A DNA stretch of 64,000 bases from Neptunomonas japonica DSM 18939 (GCF_000422765.1 NZ_KE383915.1:41981-105980); one strand, 5' to 3'. Counted from the stretch's first letter, positions 17,309-26,501 are shown. Translations and numbers: made by a program. Notes: generated from the letters alone by a model not told the origin.

Positions 17309-19006
17309 ATGACTATTAAATTGCCAAGTTACACCAGCGGCACTTCCAGCAAACCACTTTTGGGCATGACCATTGGTGACAAGTTTGACGAAATAGCAGC
17401 AACCTTCCCAGACAACGATGCACTCATCGTTCGCCACCAAGGGCTGCGTTACACCTATAGCCAACTTAAAGAAGTAGTTGACCAAGCAGCACGTGCTTTT
17501 CTTGCTATCGGAGTAAAGCGTGGCGACCGTATTGCTATGTGGGCACCTAACTGCGCTGAGTGGACTATTACTCAGTTTGCTACCGCCAAAGTAGGCGCCA
17601 TTCTGGTTAACATTAATCCAGCGTATCGCTTGCATGAACTTGAGTACGCCCTCAACCAGTCAGAAGCTCGCTTTATCGTAACGGCCAATACATTTAAAAG
17701 TTCCAACTATACAGAGATGCTGTTTGAACTAGCACCTGAGCTTAAAGCATCTGCACAAGGTAAGCTTAAATCTATGAAGCTCCCCTCTCTTGAAGGTGTC
17801 ATTAACCTGTCTGATGAAAACTTCTCAGGCATGTGGAGCTGGGCTAATTTCACCGCTATGGCAGAAAACGCTAGCGCAGAACAAGTTCAAGAAGTGCAAG
17901 GCCAATTGCAGTTTGATGATGCCATCAATATTCAATACACATCTGGTACAACAGGTTTTCCTAAAGGCGCTGCACTGACTCATCACAATATTCTGAATAA
18001 CGGATATTTTGTGGGTGAAAGCATGAACCTAACTGAAAATGACCGGATGGTTATTCCTGTACCTCTTTATCACTGCTTCGGCATGGTAATGGGTAACCTA
18101 GGTTGCATGACTCATGGTTCAGCCATGATTTATCCAGACGAAGCCTTTGACCCAAAAACCGTTCTTGAAACCGTAGCACAAGAAAGAGCAACGGCTTTAT
18201 ACGGCGTACCTACCATGTTTATCTCTGAGCTTGATCACCCAGAATTTGAGAGCTTTGATCTTAGTACATTGCGCACAGGCATCATGGCAGGCTCCATCTG
18301 CCCAGCTGAAGTGATGAAAGCCGTTAATACTAAAATGAACATGAAAGAAGTTCAGATCGCTTACGGCATGACAGAAACCAGCCCTGTTTCTACTCAGACA
18401 GCTGCTAATGATCCATTTGATAAGCAGGTAACGACAGTAGGTCGCACTCAGCCACACCTTGAAACAAAACTGATTGACCCTGCTACCGGCAACATCGTAG
18501 GCCGCGGTGAAATTGGCGAGCTTTGTACGCGAGGTTACAGTGTTATGCTCAAATACTGGAACAACCAAGAAGCGACTGAGAAGGCAATTGATGCTGGCGG
18601 TTGGATGCACACTGAAGATTTGGCAACAATGGATGAAGAAGGTTACATTCAAATTGTTGGCCGTATCAAAGACATGGTTATCCGTGGCGGTGAAAACGTT
18701 TATCCAAAAGAGATCGAAGAGTTTCTTTATACCCACCCTGATATTTCAGACATTCAGGTAACCGGTGTTCCAGATAAAAAATATGGTGAAGAACTGATCG
18801 CCTGGATCAAGCTACACCCAAGCGCAGATGCAGATACCGTAACAGAAGACCAACTACGTGCATTTTGTAAAGGAAAAATCACTCACTTCAAAATCCCACG
18901 TTACTTTAAATTTGTAGATGAATTTCCTATGACAGTAACAGGGAAAATTCAGAAATTTAAAATGCGTGAAATATCTATCGCTGAGCTAGGTTTAGACGAC
19001 ATCTAA
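17309..19006 (+). CDS. AMP-forming acyl-CoA synthetase (liu operon)
   Basis: A 565-residue ANL-superfamily ligase. It has the P-loop [14 protein letters not shown], the A5 motif [12 protein letters not shown], the core [41 protein letters not shown], and C-terminal [10 protein letters not shown] with the catalytic Lys. The start was set at 17309 (MTIKLPSY), since AGGGA lies eight bases upstream; the longer frame from 17198 overlaps the previous gene out of phase. It activates a carboxylic acid to its CoA ester, plausibly isovalerate or a related branched acid entering the pathway, but the sequence resembles fatty-acyl-CoA synthases broadly and substrate cannot be fixed. A strong terminator follows. 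Confidence 0.92.
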   Translation: MTIKLPSYTSGTSSKPLLGMTIGDKFDEIAATFPDNDALIVRHQGLRYTYSQLKEVVDQAARAFLAIGVKRGDRIAMWAPNCAEWTITQFATAKVGAILVNINPAYRLHELEYALNQSEARFIVTANTFKSSNYTEMLFELAPELKASAQGKLKSMKLPSLEGVINLSDENFSGMWSWANFTAMAENASAEQVQEVQGQLQFDDAINIQYTSGTTGFPKGAALTHHNILNNGYFVGESMNLTENDRMVIPVPLYHCFGMVMGNLGCMTHGSAMIYPDEAFDPKTVLETVAQERATALYGVPTMFISELDHPEFESFDLSTLRTGIMAGSICPAEVMKAVNTKMNMKEVQIAYGMTETSPVSTQTAANDPFDKQVTTVGRTQPHLETKLIDPATGNIVGRGEIGELCTRGYSVMLKYWNNQEATEKAIDAGGWMHTEDLATMDEEGYIQIVGRIKDMVIRGGENVYPKEIEEFLYTHPDISDIQVTGVPDKKYGEELIAWIKLHPSADADTVTEDQLRAFCKGKITHFKIPRYFKFVDEFPMTVTGKIQKFKMREISIAELGLDDI

Positions 19007-19047
19007 AGCCGGTGTTCCGCCCTATTTCAGGACGGGACAAGGTTAAC

Positions 19048-19084
19048 AAAAAAGGCCAGCTACAAATGTAGTTGGCCTTTTTTA
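19048..19084 (+). terminator. Terminator of the liu operon, probably bidirectional
   Basis: AAAGGCCAGCTAC and GTAGTTGGCCTTT form a long stem with an A-run on one side and a T-run on the other. It ends the plus-strand liu transcript and could also stop the small minus-strand gene at 19101. Confidence 0.9.
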
Positions 19085-19100
19085 TAGAATTTCACTACCG

Positions 19101-19286
19101 TTAAGAACTTAGAGAACTCCAGCAATGCGGCACATGCGTTAAACGCACGACTGTCTCACACACAACGCACTTGTAGAGCGTATCATTAAAATTATGATGC
19201 TCTTCAACTAGATCTAGGTGCGCACTCGTTTGCTGGGTTTGTATCAACTTTTCACACTGCTCACAATTCTGCACTTTGCTACTCAC
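19101..19286 (-). CDS. Small zinc-ribbon-like protein
   Basis: A 61-residue frame with two CxxC pairs, CEQCEKL near residue 8 and YKCVVCETVV near residue 38, a spacing suited to a single zinc ribbon or treble-clef knuckle. Additional His residues occur between and after them (HLDLVEEHHNF, THVPHCW). It starts at GTG with AAAGG seven bases upstream, which supports translation. I do not recognise the family. A small metal-binding or nucleic-acid-binding protein is the most that can be said. It lies alone between the liu terminator and a region without genes. Confidence 0.55.
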   Translation of the reverse strand: MSSKVQNCEQCEKLIQTQQTSAHLDLVEEHHNFNDTLYKCVVCETVVRLTHVPHCWSSLSS

Positions 19287-19643
19287 TCACATACCTTTTC
19301 TAATAATTAATAGTGTTTTATAAACACTCCTTTATCGCAGCGTGGAACAATAACAACCATTAAATGACTGCTTGTGTAAAACTTCCTTTGCAATGAGACT
19401 TGTTCGTTTTAAACAAGCCAACCAATCATATCTCCGCTTTCAGTGAATGTGAATATAAACTGAATGATAATTCAGTGAGAGTCTTTTTGGTATGGAATTA
19501 TTTTTGATTGATACAGATCAACAATCTTAGATCGTCATGACTAGTTTTATTAACCCCGCCAAGGTTAAAAGTAACTGTATGAACGCTCAGAAATCAATGA
19601 ACTTACCGCATTGATCGATGCGTAATTACAATCCACCACTACC
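19287..19643. other. Intergenic region without a recognisable gene
   Basis: 357 bases, AT-rich, without an open frame of convincing composition. The only structure noted is a perfect short hairpin ACTGAAT-GATA-ATTCAGT at 19459-19476, with a weak T-run (CTTTTT) a little later on the plus strand. It lies between the ends or upstream parts of two minus-strand genes and may hold promoter sequence for the small zinc-ribbon gene. Confidence 0.5.
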
Positions 19644-20651
19644 TCAGCTGCTCTTTTTATCTACATACGCTCTAGGCGTGTAACCCGTCCAAGTTTTAAA
19701 CGCTCGTGTAAATGAACGTGGTTCGCTAAAGCCTAATAAGCGTGCTATTTCTGAAACAGGAAGCTTTTGTGAACACAATTTTTCAATCGCCAAGTCACGA
19801 CGGATATCATCCTTTATCAAAGGATAAGAAGTACCTTCAGTTTTTAGTTTACGCCGCAATGTTTGGCCGCTGATATTGAACTTAACCGCTAGCTCTTCAA
19901 ATGAAGGGCACGTCAGAATTTCTGTTTCTTGGTAAAGAAGCACCGAACGAATACGCGCTTCATAGCTTTTCTCTTCGCCCGGTATTGTAATTAGGTCTGC
20001 GGGGGAGTTTTTAAGAAACCGAGATAGATCACGTTGCGTGCGTACAGGCGTATTAACTAAGTATTCAGCACTGAAGCAAAACTTTAACTCGGTACGATTA
20101 AATTGATGCCTACAAGGAAATAGAAACTTTAACTCCCTAAAGTTATCAGGCTTTTCATAGGGGAAATCTACATGAATCAATGGAATTTTTTTACCAATAA
20201 CCCAACTAGCAAAACGGTGCCAAATAACAAGCCAGAACTCATGATAAAAATGATCTGGGTCTAATTCTGGTCGCAAAAATTTTGCTTTAAACTCAACGAT
20301 ATCGCCTCTATTCGTCAGCTGCATCTGAATATCGTCAGTAAACAGGTTATAGAAATTAACTCCTTGCTCCAAAACTGCCTGCAATGACTCATAGTGCAAA
20401 ACATGGCAAGCCATTAAAGCAAATACACCCTGCTTACACGGTGTCTGCGTACATCCTAAAAATTCATCATTCAACTTATCCCACGTTAGTTTTACAAGCT
20501 GGGTTACTTGTTCACCATATGCTCTAGCTTCAGGTGTTTGCAATAACTCAGGAGCAATACCTATCTCGCTAAGCAACGCATCTATAGAAAGACCTTTCCT
20601 CTGGCTACAATTAAGCAACGCTTTTACATAATGTATATCAACAGTAGCCAT
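19644..20651 (-). CDS. AraC-family transcriptional regulator
   Basis: A 335-residue regulator. An N-terminal ligand/dimerisation domain of the AraC_N type fills about residues 1-220, followed by the AraC helix-turn-helix pair (ELAVKFNISGQTLRRKLKTEGTSY, then PVSEIARLLGFSEPRSFTRAFKTWTGYTPRAY). The start was chosen at 20651 (MATVDIHY), because a G-rich Shine-Dalgarno (AGGGGGGAG) precedes it; a longer frame from 20726 lacks one. It is divergent from the acyl-CoA dehydrogenase operon at 20935-24689 and is probably its activator. Four ATGT repeats in the intergenic region are candidate binding sites. Confidence 0.92.
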   Translation of the reverse strand: MATVDIHYVKALLNCSQRKGLSIDALLSEIGIAPELLQTPEARAYGEQVTQLVKLTWDKLNDEFLGCTQTPCKQGVFALMACHVLHYESLQAVLEQGVNFYNLFTDDIQMQLTNRGDIVEFKAKFLRPELDPDHFYHEFWLVIWHRFASWVIGKKIPLIHVDFPYEKPDNFRELKFLFPCRHQFNRTELKFCFSAEYLVNTPVRTQRDLSRFLKNSPADLITIPGEEKSYEARIRSVLLYQETEILTCPSFEELAVKFNISGQTLRRKLKTEGTSYPLIKDDIRRDLAIEKLCSQKLPVSEIARLLGFSEPRSFTRAFKTWTGYTPRAYVDKKSS

Positions 20652-20731
20652 ACTCCCCCCTACGACCAAAGCATTATCATGAAACACAAATAGATCAATA
20701 ACCTTAAACTTAAGGCTTATACTCAACCTAA

Positions 20732-20777
20732 ATGTAACATAATGTGACTTTTATAGTAAATTAATGTCATTTTATGT
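20732..20777. promoter_or_regulatory. Two ATGT direct-repeat pairs, candidate AraC-type operators
   Basis: ATGTAAC at 20732 and ATGTGAC at 20742, then ATGTCAT at 20764 and ATGTCTA at 20774, form two pairs each with a ten-base period, one helical turn. Direct repeats in phase are typical of AraC-family sites. They sit between the regulator and the operon it faces. Confidence 0.5.
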
Positions 20778-20858
20778 CTACGGGTTTTTCACTATATTAT
20801 CTATTTGTTTGTGCAATTTGTGGATACACTCAATCATTGAGCAGCGCCAAACGAATAA

Positions 20859-20888
20859 CACTTTCTAATTAAAATAATTCAGAAAGTG
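20859..20888. promoter_or_regulatory. Inverted repeat upstream of the acyl-CoA dehydrogenase
   Basis: CACTTTCT and AGAAAGTG form a perfect eight-base inverted repeat with an AT-only centre, 46 bases before the start at 20935. It may be an operator or a 5' leader hairpin; sequence alone does not decide. Confidence 0.4.
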
Positions 20889-20934
20889 AAGCCTAGCGCT
20901 AACGGGTTTCCTTTTATATAAAGAGAGAGAAGTG

Positions 20935-22092
20935 ATGGATCTTACCCTGACTGAAGACCAAGCCATGATTCAGGATATGGCTCGTAAGTTTGCTCAAAGT
21001 GAACTATCCCCTGTTGCAGAAAAACTCGATCAAGAAGGTGATCGTGACCTATTTCTAGCAAACCTTAAACAGCTAGCTGAACTTGGCTTCATGGGCCTTA
21101 ACATTGATGCTCAATATGGCGGCACAGAGGCAGGCACTGTTGTGTTCAGCCTCGCAATTACTGAGATTGCTAGAGCCTGTGCATCCACCGCTGCAACTAT
21201 GTCGGTTAACAATATGGTTGCTGAAGTTATTCAAGCGGTCGCATCTGAAGAACAGAAAAACACCTATTTGCCTAGGCTTTGTAGCGGCGAATACCCAGCA
21301 GGAGGGTTTTGTTTAACTGAAACAACGGCAGGCTCAGACCCTTCTAACATGAAGACTACGGCTGTTCTTGATGGCGACGAATGGGTCATCAACGGCGCTA
21401 AACAATTTATTACTAGTGGTGATATTGCTGGTGTCTTTGTTGTATGGGCAGTCACCGATAGCAGCCTACCGAAAGGCAAAGGTATCTCCTGCTTTTTAGT
21501 GGAAAGCACCGCGCCTGGCCTTGAAGTCTCTAAAGCAGAAAAAAAATTGGGACAACACGCCTCTCCTACCAACGAAGTTCTCTTTACTGACTGCCGCATT
21601 CCTAAAAATGCGCTAATGGGCAAACTCAACCAAGGTTTTAAAATTGCTGTGGGAGAGCTAGCTGGCGGACGTATCGGTATTGGCTCTGTTGCATTGGGCA
21701 TTGGCTTAGCAGCTATGGATTATGCGCGTGCTTACACAACAGAGCGCCAGCAGTTCGGACAGCCTATTTCCAATTTCCAGGGTCTGCAGTGGATGATGGC
21801 AGATGCTTATACTGAATTAGAAGCAGCCCGTCTGTTATTAATGAACGCTGCTGACAAAAAAGCTAAGGGTCTACCATTTTCAAAAGAAGCCTCGATGGCA
21901 AAATTGTTTGCTTCTGAAAAAGCTAACAAAGCCTGCTACACAGGTTTGCAGCTATTAGGTGGTTACGGCTATATCAAGGATTACCCACTAGAACGCTACA
22001 CACGTGATGCTCGTATCACGTCACTTTATGAAGGCACCAGCGAAATCCAGCGCGTTATCATCTCGCGCGAATTGTTACGCGAAATTAGCTAA
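20935..22092 (+). CDS. Acyl-CoA dehydrogenase
   Basis: A 385-residue flavoenzyme of the short/branched-chain acyl-CoA dehydrogenase type. It has FCLTETTAGSDPSNMKTTA (flavin and substrate contact), [32 protein letters not shown], and the C-terminal QLLGGYGYIKDYPLERYTRDARITSLYEGTSEIQR, where the Glu in YEGTSE is the usual catalytic base. This differs from LiuA, which carries the Glu elsewhere, so the two act on different acyl-CoA esters. The ATG at 20935 was preferred over an adjacent GTG at 20932; a purine-rich GAGAGAGA lies upstream. It heads a three-gene operon with an SDR dehydrogenase and an acyl-CoA synthetase. A 2-methyl-branched or medium-chain substrate is possible. Confidence 0.93.
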   Translation: MDLTLTEDQAMIQDMARKFAQSELSPVAEKLDQEGDRDLFLANLKQLAELGFMGLNIDAQYGGTEAGTVVFSLAITEIARACASTAATMSVNNMVAEVIQAVASEEQKNTYLPRLCSGEYPAGGFCLTETTAGSDPSNMKTTAVLDGDEWVINGAKQFITSGDIAGVFVVWAVTDSSLPKGKGISCFLVESTAPGLEVSKAEKKLGQHASPTNEVLFTDCRIPKNALMGKLNQGFKIAVGELAGGRIGIGSVALGIGLAAMDYARAYTTERQQFGQPISNFQGLQWMMADAYTELEAARLLLMNAADKKAKGLPFSKEASMAKLFASEKANKACYTGLQLLGGYGYIKDYPLERYTRDARITSLYEGTSEIQRVIISRELLREIS

Positions 22093-22188
22093 AAGTACAT
22101 ATAGGCGAGGGAGCTCTTCACTTTACTGGTTCCCTTAACCCATTTTCTGTATTGGCCATGAATGCCAACACAAACATAGAGAACAAAT

Positions 22189-22956
22189 ATGGATCTTAAT
22201 AATAAAGTTGTTGTTGTTACCGGTGGCGCATCGGGCCTTGGTTTGATCACATGTCAGCAGCTCGTAAAACAAGGTGCCAAAGTTGTTGCGTTTGACCTAA
22301 ATGAAGACGCAGACAAAGCGCTGGAAACACAGCTAGAAGGAAAAGCAATTTTTGCTAAAGTTGATGTGACTGACGTGGCATCAACTGAAGCAGGTATCGC
22401 AGCAGCCGTTGAAGCTTTCGGTAGCATTGATGTGTGTATCAATTGCGCAGGTATTGCACCGGGCGGAAAAACAGTTGGTCGCAAAGGCGCCCTTCCTTTG
22501 GAGAAATTTTCTCAGGTCATCAACATTAACTTGATCGGTACATTTAATGTTTTGCGCCTTGCTGCAGAGCAGATGGCAAAAAATGAACCTAATGCTGACG
22601 GGGAGCGCGGTGTCATTATTAATACGGCATCAGTAGCAGCCTTTGATGGGCAAGTGGGCCAATCTGCTTACAGTGCCAGTAAAGCCGGTGTTGTTGGCAT
22701 GACATTGCCATTAGCTCGAGATCTAGCGCCACTCGGTATCCGCGTAATGACAATTGCTCCAGGTATTTTTGATACCCCAATGATGAAAGCAATGACAGAC
22801 GAAGTGCGTGACCCTCTTATCCAAATGGTTCAAAGCCCTAAACGCTTTGGCGAGCCTGAGGAGTACGCATCGTTAGCGATTCATATCATCAACAACGGAT
22901 ATCTAAACGGAGAAGTCATTCGTCTGGATGGCTCAATTCGTATGGAACCAAAGTAA
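22189..22956 (+). CDS. SDR-family 3-hydroxyacyl-CoA dehydrogenase (type 2 like)
   Basis: A 255-residue short-chain dehydrogenase. The NAD-binding motif TGGASGLG spans residues 11-18, and the catalytic triad is Ser148, Tyr161 and Lys165 (NTASVAAF then SAYSASKAG). The insertion [29 protein letters not shown] and the C-terminal [15 protein letters not shown] resemble 17-beta-HSD type 10 / 2-methyl-3-hydroxybutyryl-CoA dehydrogenases (IvdG-like). It would oxidise a 3-hydroxyacyl-CoA. The enoyl-CoA hydratase needed between it and the preceding dehydrogenase is not in this operon. Confidence 0.92.
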   Translation: MDLNNKVVVVTGGASGLGLITCQQLVKQGAKVVAFDLNEDADKALETQLEGKAIFAKVDVTDVASTEAGIAAAVEAFGSIDVCINCAGIAPGGKTVGRKGALPLEKFSQVININLIGTFNVLRLAAEQMAKNEPNADGERGVIINTASVAAFDGQVGQSAYSASKAGVVGMTLPLARDLAPLGIRVMTIAPGIFDTPMMKAMTDEVRDPLIQMVQSPKRFGEPEEYASLAIHIINNGYLNGEVIRLDGSIRMEPK

Positions 22957-23048
22957 CAGAATACGTTAAAGAACCTCCTAGGCCAAGAAAGGCCGGCGTT
23001 GTAATACGCATAAAGATATAAATATAAATACAGAGACGAGGTGTAGCA

Positions 23049-24689
23049 ATGCAAAAACCAACTTATGAAGAATTGGTTAAACAATTCTCCGCGGCCGATA
23101 TTGATAATCAATTTTCAGGAAGCTTAGAAACTGGTATTAACGTTTGTGTTGAGATCTGTGATCGTTATGCTGACACGGATAAAATCGCTTTGCGCTATGA
23201 GCGAGCAGATGGATCAAGTGGCGAGCTTAGCTTTAAAGAGCTTAAACGCCGCTCCTCTCAATTTGCTAACTACCTTACGTCACAGGGAATAGGTAAAGGC
23301 GATCGCGTTGCCTGCTTATTACCACGCACACCAGAACTACTGATCACTGTACTGGGCACATTAAAAGCCGGTGGTGTGTACCAACCATTATTTACAGCAT
23401 TTGGTTCAGGTGCTATTGAGTACCGCCTTACCAAAGCTGACACTAAGCTGATTGTAACCAACACTGAGCAATGGCCAAAACTAGCTGACGTTAGTATTTT
23501 ACCTAAAACATTGATAGTTGCAGATGCTGGCAGCCAGTTTGCTTCAGATGCTGATGCATTGTTTAGCGTTGCACAAGATGCCCAGTCTGACAACTTTGAA
23601 CCGGTTCTAATCACGAAAGAAGAACCTTTCCTACAGATGTTCACATCAGGAACAACAGGTAAATCCAAAGGTGTTACAGTGCCTGCTAAAGCCCTGATCT
23701 CTTTCTGGAACTACATGAGCTACGCGATAGAAGTACTACCAGAAGACAGGTACTGGAATGTAGCTGATCCGGGTTGGGCTTACGGATTATATTATGCTGT
23801 TGTAGGGCCACTACTACTTGGCTGTACAACGCACTTTAATGAGCAGGGCTTCACTGCAGATAATACATTTGAGTTTTTGCAAAACTATAAAATTACGAAC
23901 TTAGCTGCAGCACCAACAGCCTACCGTTTATTAATGGCCAACACGGAATTGCGTGCTAACTACGATATCAATCTAAGAGCAGCCAGCAGTGCTGGTGAAC
24001 CATTGAATCCAGAAGTGGTTTCATGGATGGATGAGATATTCGACTGCAAAGTGTGTGATCAATACGGGCAAACAGAAACGGGCATGGTCTCTGCTAACTT
24101 CCATGCAGTTACACATGAATACCGTACTGCTTGCATGGGTTACCCTCTCCCAGGATACCGTATGGTTGCGTTGGATTCAGACCTCAACGAAGTCGGTGCA
24201 GGGCAAACAGGAGAACTCGCTATTGATGTTGAGCAATCACCACAGTTTTTCTTCCAAGGATATACTTGGGAAGAGAAAAACCCTTTCAAAGGTAAGTACT
24301 ACCTAACCGGTGATATCGTTATCAGTAATGGTGATGGCTCTCACTCATACACAGGCCGCGATGACGATATTATCGCCTCAGCAGGGTACCGAATCGGACC
24401 TGCCGATGTTGAAAGTACTCTACTAGAGCACCCTGCTGTTACTGAGAGTGCTGTTGTTGGTAAACCAGACGAAAAAAGAGGCAGCATTGTTAAAGCTTAT
24501 GTTGTTATCCGCTCTGAATACGAAGAAGGTTCTGAGCTCGTCGAAGAACTACAGCAGTTTGTTCGTAAGCGCTTATCGACGCATTCATTCCCACGTGAGA
24601 TCGAGTTTGTAGAAGACCTGCCAAAAACACCAAGCGGAAAACTGCAACGCTTTTTACTCCGCCAACGTGCCGTTGATGAAGTAGCGTAA
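23049..24689 (+). CDS. AMP-forming acyl-CoA synthetase, medium-chain type
   Basis: A 546-residue ANL ligase of the acetyl/medium-chain acyl-CoA synthetase branch. It has the P-loop MFTSGTTGKSKGVT, WNVADPGWAYGLYYAVVGPLLLG, the A5 motif DQYGQTETGM, YLTGD, GRDDDIIASAGYRIGPADVESTL and the C-terminal lysine motif TPSGKLQRFLL. GAGGTG precedes the ATG. It would supply the CoA ester used by the dehydrogenase at 20935. The operon therefore looks like a pathway starting from a free carboxylic acid and regulated by the divergent AraC protein. Confidence 0.92.
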   Translation: MQKPTYEELVKQFSAADIDNQFSGSLETGINVCVEICDRYADTDKIALRYERADGSSGELSFKELKRRSSQFANYLTSQGIGKGDRVACLLPRTPELLITVLGTLKAGGVYQPLFTAFGSGAIEYRLTKADTKLIVTNTEQWPKLADVSILPKTLIVADAGSQFASDADALFSVAQDAQSDNFEPVLITKEEPFLQMFTSGTTGKSKGVTVPAKALISFWNYMSYAIEVLPEDRYWNVADPGWAYGLYYAVVGPLLLGCTTHFNEQGFTADNTFEFLQNYKITNLAAAPTAYRLLMANTELRANYDINLRAASSAGEPLNPEVVSWMDEIFDCKVCDQYGQTETGMVSANFHAVTHEYRTACMGYPLPGYRMVALDSDLNEVGAGQTGELAIDVEQSPQFFFQGYTWEEKNPFKGKYYLTGDIVISNGDGSHSYTGRDDDIIASAGYRIGPADVESTLLEHPAVTESAVVGKPDEKRGSIVKAYVVIRSEYEEGSELVEELQQFVRKRLSTHSFPREIEFVEDLPKTPSGKLQRFLLRQRAVDEVA

Positions 24690-24700
24690 TAGTAGCTTGC

Positions 24701-24730
24701 ATAGGGAGTCGGCCGCTGCAGACTCCCTAT
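24701..24730. terminator. Stem-loop between converging operons
   Basis: ATAGGGAGTC and GACTCCCTAT form a perfect ten-base-pair stem with a ten-base loop, just after the synthetase stop and before the converging anti-sigma gene. No uninterrupted T-run follows directly, so efficiency is uncertain. Confidence 0.6.
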
Positions 24731-24773
24731 TCTAAACACTTTAATTTTTAAGCCTGCATTAACAACCCAGAAA

Positions 24774-25502
24774 CTAACTTTCTTGCCACTGTTCCAACTG
24801 TAAACACTGCCCTTGATAGACAATTTTTCCGCCTAAGCTAATCTGTAGTTCGGCACTGTTTTTTATCTTCATCCACGCTTCTTTCGTTAATACGTTATCT
24901 GCTGTTAAGGAAGATAAACGCCCTATTTCAAAGCGATTTCCTGTGTCACGCTCAATAGACCACAGCAGTAATTCATCCTGATTAAACTGGGCGCGTTCTT
25001 GCTCAGACTGCGACTGCTCCCACTGCAACCTCAAAACAGACTGACCCGGTTTTTTACCTTGGTAAGCCGTTAACACAAAAGCCGTTGTTTGAGGCTGTTC
25101 AGGTGTGCTCATCACAGCGAGATAACCCGGCGTATTCTGATGCGACACTACAGGCTCTTGTAATTGCTGCCATAGCAATAAACTCACAGCACAGAACATT
25201 ACAAAAGATACAACACCAGCATAACGCCATATTGAGGCCAACCAACTAGAAGGCGATGATACCTGCTCGGTTTGTCTCTCTATGGCCTTCCATACACGCT
25301 GAGGAGGGTTTTCATCGGCAACTGAGTGCATTAGCGTAGCCAGGTGTGCTTGCCATTTATACACGACTTTTTCAAACTCTTGATCATGTTTAATTAAAAC
25401 CTCCACTCGCTTTTTAACACGACTCGACAAATGCCCTAGCACGTACTGTTGCGCTAAGTGTTCCTGAATATCTTTGCGGCGATATCTCATGTATTCAGAC
25501 AT
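24774..25502 (-). CDS. Anti-sigma factor, RskA-like
   Basis: A 242-residue membrane protein. A cytoplasmic helical N-terminus (residues 1-90) contains an anti-sigma-type segment LAQQYVLGHLSSRVKKRVEVL and the pair PPQRVWKAIERQ. One transmembrane helix lies at about residues 91-111, and a periplasmic anti-sigma-K-like domain occupies the rest (VMSTPEQPQTTAFVLTAYQ, QLQISL-type strands). It overlaps the sigma gene by 16 bases, with GGAG eight bases before the ATG, as expected for a co-translated pair. It would hold the adjacent sigma factor inactive at the membrane until a signal arrives. Confidence 0.85.
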   Translation of the reverse strand: MSEYMRYRRKDIQEHLAQQYVLGHLSSRVKKRVEVLIKHDQEFEKVVYKWQAHLATLMHSVADENPPQRVWKAIERQTEQVSSPSSWLASIWRYAGVVSFVMFCAVSLLLWQQLQEPVVSHQNTPGYLAVMSTPEQPQTTAFVLTAYQGKKPGQSVLRLQWEQSQSEQERAQFNQDELLLWSIERDTGNRFEIGRLSSLTADNVLTKEAWMKIKNSAELQISLGGKIVYQGQCLQLEQWQES

Positions 25503-26017
25503 GCTTCAAGCTCCTTCATACCACGCCTGATCCACGATTTTAGTGTCCCTAAAGGCTGCTTAAACTGATCTGATAACTCTTTGTGAGTCAAACCATAAAT
25601 GTACGAAAGGATAATGGCCTGACGAGGCTCTTGTTTTAGCTTTCCTAAACAGCGCCGCATGTCATAACTGTCTTGCCAAAGATGATTACTCTCTTGGATT
25701 TCTTCAACCCACTCAATATCTTCAAGGCTAAGCGGGTAACGCTTCATCTGGCGCAGCTTATCCAGCGCCGTATTTCGAGTCACTTGGCATAACCACGGCC
25801 ACGCCTCCCCCATGGATGGGTTGTGCTGAGCGGCATTTTGCCAAATTTTTATATAAGCATCTTGAAGCACATCAGCCGCTAGCTCTTTATCGCCTAGCAT
25901 CTTAATGAGTAAGCCATAAAGCTTGCTGCTGGTGTGCTCGTATAGCTTTTTAAAAGCGGGTGAATGCTTGAGCTTCACCTGAGCCATCAGAATATCTACT
26001 TCGTGATTCCAGCTCAC
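25487..26017 (-). CDS. ECF-family RNA polymerase sigma factor (SigK-like)
   Basis: A 176-residue sigma-70 family protein with region 2 (AFKKLYEHTSSKLYGLLIKMLGDKELAADVLQDAYIKIW) and region 4 (QAIILSYIYGLTHKELSDQFKQPLGTLKSWIRRGMKEL). It starts at GTG with AAGGA six bases upstream; the in-frame ATG at residue 11 is less well placed. It is paired with the RskA-like anti-sigma factor. The lipoprotein gene directly upstream may be a target of the pair, although a terminator separates them. Confidence 0.9.
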   Translation of the reverse strand: MSWNHEVDILMAQVKLKHSPAFKKLYEHTSSKLYGLLIKMLGDKELAADVLQDAYIKIWQNAAQHNPSMGEAWPWLCQVTRNTALDKLRQMKRYPLSLEDIEWVEEIQESNHLWQDSYDMRRCLGKLKQEPRQAIILSYIYGLTHKELSDQFKQPLGTLKSWIRRGMKELEACLNT

Positions 26018-26033
26018 AGTGTTTCCTTCGTAT

Positions 26034-26065
26034 CAAAAATGGCAAGTGGGCTATGCCCACTCGCC
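26034..26065 (-). terminator. Terminator after the lipoprotein gene
   Basis: On the minus strand GGCGAGTGGGC and GCCCACTTGCC pair across a three-base loop (26041-26065), followed by ATTTTTG. It lies between the lipoprotein gene and the sigma factor. Confidence 0.8.
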
Positions 26066-26072
26066 TATAAAA

Positions 26073-26501
26073 TTACTTTGCTACCGGGACAATATGCCAA
26101 ACACCTTTAATACCATCACCTGTGGTATCTCCTGGCTTTTTATCACCAACCCATAAGTAGAGAGGCTGATTTTTATAACGTACCTGTAATGACCCATCTT
26201 TGCGCGCTACAGTTGAGAAGACCTTTGCATCAATCTCAGACTTGCTCTGCAAAGGTGGCCATTTTTGCTCACATGGCCCGTAACATTTAGAAACACCCTG
26301 AGAGTCTTTATCAAAAGTATACAAGGTCATCCCTTGCGTATCTGCCAATATACTTCCTGCTGATGTCTGCTGTGTAATAACACCCACTTTAGAGGAAGAG
26401 TAGCTCTGGCTTTCATCACTGCTTTGGTACGCATTAGCACACCCTACAACCAACAAACTCATGGATATAATTGCAGCACCGGCCAATTGTTGCTTAATCA
26501 T
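26073..26501 (-). CDS. Lipoprotein with YxFxxD-type secreted repeats
   Basis: A 142-residue exported lipoprotein. Its signal peptide ends in a lipobox, LLVVGC, with lipidation expected on Cys21. It contains the motif YTFDKDSQGVSKCYGPCEQKWPPL and a second repeat, YKNQPLYLWVGDKKPGDTTGDGIKGVWHIV, both typical of the COG4315 / Lipoprotein_15 family of unknown function. A strong GGAG lies eight bases before the ATG. The neighbouring ECF sigma/anti-sigma pair suggests envelope-stress-linked expression. Confidence 0.88.
   Translation of the reverse strand: MIKQQLAGAAIISMSLLVVGCANAYQSSDESQSYSSSKVGVITQQTSAGSILADTQGMTLYTFDKDSQGVSKCYGPCEQKWPPLQSKSEIDAKVFSTVARKDGSLQVRYKNQPLYLWVGDKKPGDTTGDGIKGVWHIVPVAK

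Noticed and set aside
18197-18736. 179-codon minus-strand frame within the acyl-CoA synthetase
   Set aside because: It is opposite a motif-rich ANL ligase and its translation shows no family pattern; it is a shadow frame.
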